Source: Adiantum capillus-veneris | Lineage: Eukaryota; Streptophyta; Polypodiopsida; Polypodiales; Pteridaceae | Direction of reading: 5' to 3' | Length of the DNA stretch: 64,000 nt | NCBI GenBank assembly: GCA_014529385.2 | Contig: CM043946.1 | Coordinates: 18,478,077 to 18,542,076 of the forward strand | Part shown: positions 35,720 to 43,950 of the stretch, in pieces | Layout: the number at the start of each line of letters is the position of its first letter | Position numbering within the stretch: the stretch's first letter is position 1 | Made by a program: the position numbers and the translations under genes | The notes under the pieces: model-generated | The model's input: only the letters and a program-made list of their open reading frames with translations | What the model was told of the DNA's origin: nothing | The model's database searches: none

Positions 35720-37033
35720 GTGAAGGGAATCCTTGATAGTGGCACTGGGGTTAGCATTGTGACTAAAAATTGTTGGGAAACTATGGGAAGACCTCACCTT
35801 GTGACCACAACCATAGTAGTGAAGATGGCCAATGGGTCTATTGTTAAGCCTATTGGGATGCTAGAAGATCTCAAGATCAAGGTCTTTGGACATAAGATAA
35901 GGATTACCTTCATTGTTATGGATTTCTCCAAACACACTATGGCATCGGAGATGATCTTAGGACGTCCTTTCATGAGGGAAGCAAAAATGGTGCATGACTG
36001 GTCTAAAAACCATGTCTACTTGCAATTCCAAGATTCTGTCATTCGAGTGGATCTTGTGACTGGTCGAGCACATCCTCTAGGAAACAGGTTTATAATTGAT
36101 CATAGATCTGACACCACAGTTCACTCGGCCCCATTGCAGTATTGTTACACGTGTAAAGCGGACACTCATGCTGGGGAAGATTCTCCTTATATCGTTGCCA
36201 CTGACTATGTGACAAAGTGGACGGAAGCCAGGACAACATGTAAAGCCAATGCGAGGTCAACTGCCAAGTTTCTCTTTGAGAACATTATTACAAGATTTGG
36301 TTGTCCCTTTGAGATTGTGAGTGACAATGGTACTCATTTTATATATGGAGTGATAAAAGAACTCACTACCAACTTTATGATAGCTCACCATAAGTCCACA
36401 CCTTATTATCCACAAGCAAATGGCCAAGCTGAGAGCACCAACAAGACCTTAATCTCTATCTTGACCAAAACAGTGGAAGCTCATCGCACAGATTGGGATT
36501 TAAAGCTTACATCAGCTCTATGGGCTTATCGTACTGCGTACAAAGTTGCCATTAACTGCACACCATTTAAGATGGTGTATGGCCAAGAAGCGGTTATGCC
36601 ATGGGATTTTGTCGTTCCTAGTCTTCAAGTAGCTTCTCAAGAAGGTTGGGATGGTAACCCCTTAGTTGAGCGATTATATATCCTTGAAAGGCTAGATGAA
36701 GAGAGAAAATTAGCTATACAAAATGAACTTGTGGAGAAAGATAGGAGGAAGAAAAGGTTTGACCGTCATCTAAAGAACAAAGATATCAATGTTGGTGATA
36801 AACTCCTTATGTATGGAGTGTGTAACGAAAATAAAAATTTGAAATATGCGGGAAAAGGACCATATAGAGTATGTGAGATCACCCCACAAGGAACCATTCG
36901 TGTAGAGACTCTTGATGGAGTTGAAACCATTGGATTCCTCAATGGGAGCAAATTTAAAAGATACTATGATCCTTTAAGCCAAGAGGAGCTACGTGCCATC
37001 CATACAAAAAAGGCAGCCAAGGCACAAACATAA
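35720..37033 (+). CDS. Element A protease and integrase
   Basis: The protease motif ILDSGTGVSIV stands at the start (about 35730-35762) and MILGRPFM (about 35950-35975) closes the domain. Integrase core follows, with YIVATDYVTKWTEA, IVSDNGTHF, YYPQANGQAEST and LWAYRTAYK (about 36185-36545), then a C-terminal part with NVGDKLLMY and GPYRV. The domains are Ty3-type. The element is broken overall. Confidence 0.75.
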   Translation: MKGILDSGTGVSIVTKNCWETMGRPHLVTTTIVVKMANGSIVKPIGMLEDLKIKVFGHKIRITFIVMDFSKHTMASEMILGRPFMREAKMVHDWSKNHVYLQFQDSVIRVDLVTGRAHPLGNRFIIDHRSDTTVHSAPLQYCYTCKADTHAGEDSPYIVATDYVTKWTEARTTCKANARSTAKFLFENIITRFGCPFEIVSDNGTHFIYGVIKELTTNFMIAHHKSTPYYPQANGQAESTNKTLISILTKTVEAHRTDWDLKLTSALWAYRTAYKVAINCTPFKMVYGQEAVMPWDFVVPSLQVASQEGWDGNPLVERLYILERLDEERKLAIQNELVEKDRRKKRFDRHLKNKDINVGDKLLMYGVCNENKNLKYAGKGPYRVCEITPQGTIRVETLDGVETIGFLNGSKFKRYYDPLSQEELRAIHTKKAAKAQT

Positions 37034-37500
37034 TTGAAGAATAAACAAGCTCAAGCTGAGGCTAAGGAGCGACAACAACGCATAAGACAAAAACGAGAGG
37101 TTAATTTTGGAGTCACACATGCATTCCACGTTGAAATCAACGAGGATTGGTTGGACTCTGACACACCTCTACGATACCCTATTGAGCTAAACAGCACCTA
37201 TGGAAAAGTGCTATATAACGTCTTATTGGACACGGGTGCTAAATATAATCTGCTATCATATGGGGTGTGGTGTCAGTTAGGGAAGCCACCTCTATCTGAG
37301 AGCATTATCCAAGTCAAGGGTGTCAACAAGAAAAAAACTACGGTTTTTGGAATCTGACACACTTCTGTCAGTTATGACAATGGGATGTAGCTCAAGACTT
37401 TTTGGTCATGCCTGTTGGAACTATGGAGGGTAATATAAACCTAGGACGCACGTGGATGATAGCCACCAAATGCACTATTGATTGGGGGACAGGGGGTGTC
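37034..37500 (+). pseudogene. Element A second retropepsin-like region, after integrase
   Basis: YNVLLDTGAKYNLLS (about 37217-37260) carries the D-T-G-A of an aspartic protease. NLGRTWM with a following CTIDWGTG (about 37437-37490) resembles the ILGRPW end of Ty3 proteases. This is the second protease-like region in the element, placed after the integrase, which is unusual. Whether it was ever active is unknown. Fossil. Confidence 0.55.
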
Positions 37501-38310
37501 ACAACACAGAAACCAATTCTTAGCCCTTCCACTCAAGCCATAGTCCCTGAGATATTGCCTCTTAAGGAAATAAAACCCAAAACATTGCATGTCCAAGAGG
37601 TTGAACCATATGTCCCCATAGCCCAACTCTCTAGAGCTTCAACTGATGTAGTTGAAATAAATCTTGAGACACACAAAACCCATCCCAATATAACAAAGAA
37701 AACATACAAGTGGGTCCCTAAAGCTTCTTTAGCAACCATAGCCAGTGCTAAAAGACAGGAGCCTGGTAAGAGACGTCCCATTCACCCCAAGAAATGTAAA
37801 GAAACGTTGCATTGGATTCCTAAAAAACTATTGGAAGCCCAAGGCTACTATGAAGGAAATGATCAAATATGGGTGCCAAAACGTAAATTGTGCTCTTACT
37901 TGTCACCAGGCCCATGTGAGCTCAATCCTGTGGCTCCAAAACAAATTGAAGATCGCGGAAAGAAAAAAATCACGGAATGCTACACACCTACTCCAGAGCT
38001 AGTTTGGGTATCAAAGAAAGAACAAATTGTTCCACCTAGCTCAGGAACAAGGAAATCAAATGAAACTTCTTGCTCTTCTTGTAGTTCCTATACGGAAATA
38101 GAAGCTTCGACACAACCTCCACCTACCATTGTACATATCCATACAAGCAAGAAAGAGTTTGCACCTCCCGTTGTAAGTTTACCACCTATAACAATGTTGC
38201 AAATAAAATCATGGGAGAGTACCTTACCACCCTTACAACTAGATGAAATGCATAGGGCGGTCAAAAACTATTGGTTAAAGCCTTCACCTATAACAACTTG
38301 GAACAACTAG
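37501..38310 (+). CDS. Element A post-integrase frame with W-(V/I)-P-K repeats
   Basis: Part of a frame opening at 37402. Four spaced copies of a short motif: KWVPKASL, HWIPKKLL, IWVPKRKL and VWVSKKEQ, about 30-50 residues apart, in a Lys/Pro/Thr-rich context. No fold is recognised. The repeats suggest a binding peptide, but no partner can be named. Confidence 0.45.
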   Translation, partial: TTQKPILSPSTQAIVPEILPLKEIKPKTLHVQEVEPYVPIAQLSRASTDVVEINLETHKTHPNITKKTYKWVPKASLATIASAKRQEPGKRRPIHPKKCKETLHWIPKKLLEAQGYYEGNDQIWVPKRKLCSYLSPGPCELNPVAPKQIEDRGKKKITECYTPTPELVWVSKKEQIVPPSSGTRKSNETSCSSCSSYTEIEASTQPPPTIVHIHTSKKEFAPPVVSLPPITMLQIKSWESTLPPLQLDEMHRAVKNYWLKPSPITTWNN

Positions 38311-38553
38311 TTTCAAAGGGTGACGATATCATTCCAAAAGGTATGATCTACCCAAGGAAGGGGGGAGTGTTTACTGACATCCATCATTCACTTGCTTCCC
38401 TCTCAACCTTCCTCCCTGACCTCTCAATCTCCAATCTTAGGGAATGTATATAGCCTTATACTCACAAAAACAAGATAAAAAAGTAAAAGAGCAAGAGCCA
38501 TAACACAAAATCATAAAAACACATTATGCACAAGAACACGACCCTTGTAATAT

Positions 38554-39003
38554 TTGCACTCTAGCCATTATCTAGTTGCGTGTACAGATATGGCTAGTAC
38601 GCTAGAGTCATCCACTCCTGCCTTGGGTGAGAGATACCCTCGTTACTTTTCACAAATGTTTCACATGGTCTTTCCGGTGCTTGCTTGTGAATGGGATTTG
38701 GTAGGTACGCTAGCATGTGAGAGGGATTTTGAGGAGTTAGAATGGCTGATACGTCTCTTGACCACGGCTGATCCATACTTAGTAGAGAGTGTATCTCCCA
38801 TCGCACAAGCCTATCCTTTTGACCAAGATGACTATAGGCGTCTAGTGACCTTCTTAGTAAACATTGGTGCCTCTGATGATCAAGAAGATTTACATGATTA
38901 TACGGATGACACATATGGTCTCACGGATGATGATTTCGACGACGAGAATAGGGGTTTAGCCTTAGGGTTTTCCCCCAATCTCTACAATATCCTATTCCCT
39001 TGA
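38554..39003 (+). CDS. Element A 3' acidic frame (unrecognised)
   Basis: A 149-codon frame, perhaps starting at the Met near 38590. A helical centre (RDFEELEWLIRLL) is followed by a very acidic tail (DDQEDLHDYTDDTYG). No homologue is recognised. It is the last frame before the 3' non-coding end. Confidence 0.4.
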   Translation: MHSSHYLVACTDMASTLESSTPALGERYPRYFSQMFHMVFPVLACEWDLVGTLACERDFEELEWLIRLLTTADPYLVESVSPIAQAYPFDQDDYRRLVTFLVNIGASDDQEDLHDYTDDTYGLTDDDFDDENRGLALGFSPNLYNILFP

Positions 39004-39851
39004 CTCTCTAGGGGGAGTGCAAATAATTAGGTTAGGGTTCCTTATGTTTTTTTGTTGTGTTCAATAAGTGTTGGTACCTTTTCCCATTGATGTGCCTCCT
39101 AGAGGTATTCTTTGTGTTTCCTAGTGTGTACAAGAATGTGTTGTTGTTGTTAGGATTTGGACCTTCATGGAATCTTTCTCTCATTCACACTTCAAATAAA
39201 GCACGATTATCAACACAAACAGGTGTTTCTTGTCCATTAGCATTGCCCCTTATCTTTTTGCATCCATGTTTGTCTGCTTTAATTGTGATTGGTAGCATAA
39301 TATTCAACACATTTTCTTAGTATCAAACATTAAATTCAATGTAATTTTTTGTCATAATCACTTGTCTAGGTTTAAAAATCGAGCAGTCTAACTAAGCTAG
39401 TTTGACCAAGCTAGGCGTTAGAGATTTTCTCTTAATACCATGGGGAATGCCTTCCTAATAATCAATGGTTACTTAGGTTCTTAATCCGATTTAGGCAGCA
39501 TTGTGTCCATGGTATTAATAGTCGATCTTTAGTGCCTTTCGACCGTTGAATTAGCGACCCCGAACTTGTTTATTTTTTTACCTTCCCAATAGTTTATGCG
39601 TTTGATTATATTTCAATTTAATGTTTATTGCTGACAAATGGTTTAGAATTATGCTATTAATCAATTTTTCTGTCTAAAACTACATATGCTTTTTAATTGT
39701 ATATGAGATGCAATTATTGTGCAAATGTTGTTTGATTTTGCAGGGACTGAAGAAGGCTAAGGACATTCATCTTAAATACTCTTCCACCTCAACGAACGAA
39801 CTTCAACTCAATAGCTTCCGAGGATGGAATCTACATCAAGAAGGGGGGACA
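39004..39851 (+). other. Element A 3' non-coding end and purine tract
   Basis: AT-rich non-coding sequence. The last 14 bases, 39838-39851 (aagaaggggggaca), are the polypurine tract. The same end occurs in inverted order at 63619-64000. Confidence 0.75.
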
Positions 39852-40164
39852 TGTTAACCCTCACGCACATTCCTATCACCTACGACGGACACTGTATTAT
39901 TTATTTGGTAGAGTCAAGTACCGCGCTTGTTAGTCCAATAGGAAAAGGGTAAGAGTGATCGTGGATGAGAGGCGCCTCTAATTGGAACATTCAAGGGATT
40001 AGTTGGCTAAGCATGGGCACCCAAGTGTGAATGGGGCGAGATCATATAAAAGTCAACTAAACCTAAAATTTGCTCATTCTCTCATTTGTGCAATGCAAGA
40101 AGAGTGCTCTTGCTCCATCTCCTTCTCCGTCTCCCTTGTGTACTAGGTGTGTGTGTGTGTGTGT

Positions 40165-40232
<68 letters not shown>

Positions 40233-40460
40233 ATTGCGGCGGCACGACAACGGCGAGGCAGTTGAGCACGGCGTAGTGGCATCTCCCTCTTTGTCCAGGC
40301 GAGGAATCCTCCACGACAGCAAGTGTAGAGCGGTGAGTGACACACCATCGTCTTCTTTAAGCTTACTAGTTTAGGCTAGTTGCATGCTTGGAGCCATCTG
40401 TGGCTCGCACACGGTGTATTGGCAAGTTCCTTGCATTGACACGTGCGATAGACGTGCACA
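39852..40460 (+). repeat. Element A right LTR
   Basis: Starts TGTTAACCC and ends GTGCACA. (GT)n at about 40147-40164 and (GA)n at about 40169-40231, far longer than in the left LTR. Followed by GTGCC (40461-40465). Confidence 0.9.
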
Positions 40461-40465
40461 GTGCC

Positions 40466-42370
40466 TCATAGGTTAGGACCATTTTGAATCTGATGGCTTT
40501 TTAAGTTGTAGTACATATCAATTCTTTCATTTGTAGTTGCTAGGTTGCATCGGCTAGTTTGTCTGACTGCTGGGTTTTGCTTCATTGGTATGCACCCACT
40601 GAGATACTCTGAGTTACACTGTTGTTTGTACCTACTTGTGTTTCTAGCATATACAGAGCTGGGCTGATATAACTGATCTTTGCAAAAGGATAATGATGGG
40701 GTTTTTTTGTGCTTTTCCTACCTTAGTTTGGCATCTTGATTGGGAGAAGAATGTTGTGACTTGTGGAAAAGGAAAAAAAACTTCACCTGTTGCTTAGTCA
40801 TCTGGCATAAAACTGGTTCCTCACTTACATCTTGTGATGATACTAAACTTAAATTAAATTTTGGTCTTTTACTGCCTGCTCTGACTTAATGGAACCTTTG
40901 ACATTAATCAATACACATCATTAGGGTTTTTCTTTTTGCCTGTTACATATACTCACTCTATTTTTTAATTGCTTGAGATAAAAAAGGCATCAAATTGTTA
41001 GGTTACTAGAATATGGGATACTTGGCTATGCTGCCATATTTTATTAAAGTTTTTTCACATCAGCATAGGATGTTGTTTGGCTCTTTCCTGGAACTGACTG
41101 CATACTCACTTAATCCTCTGCTACTAAGCTAGAATATGACATCAAATACTTTTTTCGTTCTTTTAAATCAGATGGTGAGTATAAGGGTTGAATGCTGGTG
41201 GTGATATTGGTTATGCATGGATTTTTTGGTTACTTGAATGCTACCATATCCTGATAGTTTTAGTTACATTCAAATGGAGATCTGGCTTAGTCTAACTGGT
41301 TTTACACAAACTGTATATCTTCTACTTAACCTTGGGTGTGATTGGACATTAGCTAGATCTGGTTTTCCATTATACTGATCTGGTCTGGGAAAAATAAGCT
41401 TTACAAATGGATAATGATTGGGTTCTTTTGGCTACCATAGTTTGGTATGGTATTGAGGGAATTATGTTGTGACTTACAAAGCTTCTAAACTTTACCCGAT
41501 GCTTGGTTATCTGGCATAGATATGGTTCTTTACTTACATCTAGTGATGAAGCTAAAGATAAAGTAAATTCGGGTTTTTTCTCTAAATTAATGGAACCTTC
41601 TGGAATGCCAGGCTTTGCTCTGGTCCAGGTTTCATGAAACTATGCTAAGAAAATTTGGAGATTTAAAACTGCTACTGATGGTTATTTTATTTATGCTATT
41701 GGATAAACCTGCCTATTACGATTTGGCGGGACTAGTGAATTGCATTACATTCTTCTGGTTTTTACCGAGTCTCAGGACAAGGCTTGCTTGGTCAAAAGAT
41801 AATCCTAGGTGCTTCTGGCTTTGAAGGGCTTGACATCGGATACATTTTAAGGATGATATTACTTAACTAAGCTTTGTTTGCAAGCTTTTTTACTTACAAT
41901 AATAATGATTAGTCGACATTAAAAAATAAATAAAATAATGGATATGATATAATAAGAAGCTAATTGCATGTGTAGCTATAACATAATGGAGACTTTAAAT
42001 ATGCAGGACAGTAGCTAGTCTAAAACTTTTTAAGTTTGACATGGAGAACAACTGATAGATTCCTTGAAGCCTGCCATACGTAGCCAAATCTAACATATCT
42101 GTTGTCTTGACTATATGGATGAAGGTGAGAATTCTATCTTGGCTTAAAGAGGTTTAACTTGCTACAATCCGACTTTGGAAACATTTAATGATGCAATTGG
42201 GATAGCTTTTGATACTTTTGTACAAATTCCCTTGGAATGTTACTTCATTCTTACTATACTATACAGTTATGATTCAAAGACTGAATTGTTTCTGTACTTA
42301 TCTTTGCCTTGACATCTTTAGCTAGTCGTCTTTTTGAACATCTTGTTCATGGTGTGTTATTTATTTAGTT
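40466..42370. other. Non-coding flank right of element A, with an old duplication
   Basis: No gene is supported. About 40676-40900 and 41397-41605 align by eye: both have 'aatggataatga(t)tggg' or a close form, 'atgttgtgactt', 'tctggcata', 'acttacatct(t/a)gtgatga' and 'taatggaacctt'. This is a diverged direct duplication with a period of about 720 bp. The sequence could be intron or UTR of an unseen gene. Confidence 0.5.
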
Positions 42371-42376
42371 TAACAG

Positions 42377-42378
<2 letters not shown>

Positions 42379-42438
<60 letters not shown>

Positions 42439-42464
42439 GGGGGGGGGGGGGGGGGGGGGGGGGG
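42379..42464. repeat. Compound microsatellite (CA)22-(GA)n-G27
   Basis: (AC) runs 42379-42422, (GA) 42423-42437, then 27 G in a row at 42438-42464. The G run can form G-quadruplexes and is error-prone in sequencing. Confidence 0.95.
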
Positions 42465-42964
42465 TAGGTTGGGCGTCTAAAAAGCACCCAACAACCACCC
42501 AAAATCCATAACTAGGGTAAAAAAAGATAAAATGCCCTGGAAAATGCCTAGTGCAAACCCAATATGTGCCTAGATACCTACTTGGAGGGTGAAAGGGTGG
42601 CCGACCCACAAACAAGGGTCTATGTATGAGTGAAAGTGTTACTTAAGATGAAGGAAACATGGCAATGTTTTTGTGCCTATATTGAGAGACTGTCATCACG
42701 TCATTCCTCCATGTAGGCATACCTACAATATATAAGAGCTAATATATTATTTACTTTGTTCAACATTTCATACTTCTTGGAAATAAGGCAACACAATGTA
42801 GAAAACTTGTGTGCACTTGAGTTCACCCACATTCACCACAACAATGACCGTGGCTTCTTTTTCTACTCAAAACATTTGTTAGCAATGACCGTGGCTCTAT
42901 ACCAAAACATTTGTTAGTAATGAAGTTAAAGAAAATCAAACTTCATTGACCATGTGAGGCTAAA

Positions 42965-43140
42965 TCAGCTTATAATTCATCGTTGTCTATTTACCATCAA
43001 AGGTCTCACCAAAATCCTCCTTGCCCAACTCAAGCAATTGATAGAGAACACTAGTGGCATCGCAACATCATCATTGGTGACTTCAACATCCATATTGACA
43101 CCAAAGCTAACAAGGGACGAATCGCTATAGGGATTTTGAC
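42965..43140 (+). mobile_element. Possible LINE endonuclease trace
   Basis: A short stretch reads IIIGDFNIHID (about 43069-43101). GDFN-x-H is a signature of the endonuclease-exonuclease-phosphatase domain of non-LTR retrotransposons. No matching reverse transcriptase lies next to it, and neighbouring frames are broken, so this is a weak call. Confidence 0.3.
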
Positions 43141-43559
43141 CTCCAAAAACCTCTAATTGATAATTCAACACACAATGACTAAGGTTGGATTCAGATGGGA
43201 TGACAATAGCAAGCTCACAGCCAAGTAGAAACACCATCTTGCATGGTCGAGTAGTTTTTGTGGGAGCAAGTGCCTGAGTTGTCTCTTGGGCTGCATCTTG
43301 TGAACATAAAGCCCTTTTGGCCTCCCCCATTCCCACCGGGTCGTTTGAACTGAGACTAAATACAATTTTGAACATGATCCTACGTCCCTCATCACTATAT
43401 CACATGGGCTCCTAAATGAAGTCCGAGAGGTGGGATGACGGTGCTAAACTCGGGCACATTTTTTGTGACCATCGGATGGCGTACGAGTTGTTTTAGGGTC
43501 AAGTTTACTTTTGCTTGCGTCTGTTCACTTGATCATGTTTCGAAGTGGAGTGTTGGACA

Positions 43560-43705
43560 ACCAAACCAACGTGGGCATGCGCTTAGTGCACCAATGTGCC
43601 AATTCCGAAATCACGGGTTTGAGACCCAGTGAGGGAATGACCTTAAGACCCCGTGTGATTTTGTTTTTGTTTTAAGTTACCTACAACTTTGAAAGTACAA
43701 CACAC
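43560..43705 (+). mobile_element. Possible tRNA-derived SINE
   Basis: 'gcgcttagtgcaccaa' looks like a degenerate A box. About 35 bases on, 'gggtttgagaccc' resembles the pol III B box GGTTCGANNCC. No poly-A end is clear. Weak. Confidence 0.3.
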
Positions 43706-43950
43706 ACACCCAGCCCCGTCCGGCCGGGTAATGTTGGCCAAACCGGTGGGCACGCCCCTAAGAGCTAGAACATATCTTGGAGAACCCACCTTCGACTATG
43801 ACTGACACCCCGTGACACGTGTGATATTGTGATGTGGCTCTGCGTCGAATTTCCTTTTGCACATGTATTGCTCGCAAAACATTTTTTACATTCTTGAAAT
43901 CCACGAGTCACCCCCTTGCGTCTCGACCACAATGCGCTACGTAGAGGGCT

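Larger units (their letters stand above)
12770..40460 (+). mobile_element. Element A: Ty3-type LTR element carrying nested elements B and C
   Basis: The element is bounded by LTRs 12770-13336 and 39852-40460 and by a GTGCC target duplication. A primer-binding site stands at 13341-13358 and a purine tract at 39838-39851. Its own internal DNA is 13337-13636 and 32814-39851; the rest is element B. Coding parts are gag with paired zinc knuckles, an aspartic protease, an integrase core, and further frames after the integrase. It is broken, with several breaks and internal rearrangement. By eye the two LTRs differ at roughly one base in fifteen plus repeat-length changes, so it is the oldest of the three nested elements. 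A second copy, inverted, starts at 63044. Confidence 0.9.

Noticed and set aside
37034-39003. An envelope gene in element A
   Set aside because: No signal peptide, membrane segment or Cys-rich ectodomain is visible in the post-integrase frames.
40063-40348. Ser/Leu- or Arg/Glu-rich open frames in the A LTR
   Set aside because: They read through the (GA)n tract and are not conserved in length between LTR copies.
43560-43705. A tRNA gene
   Set aside because: Only A- and B-box-like sequences are present and no cloverleaf could be drawn, so at most a SINE trace.
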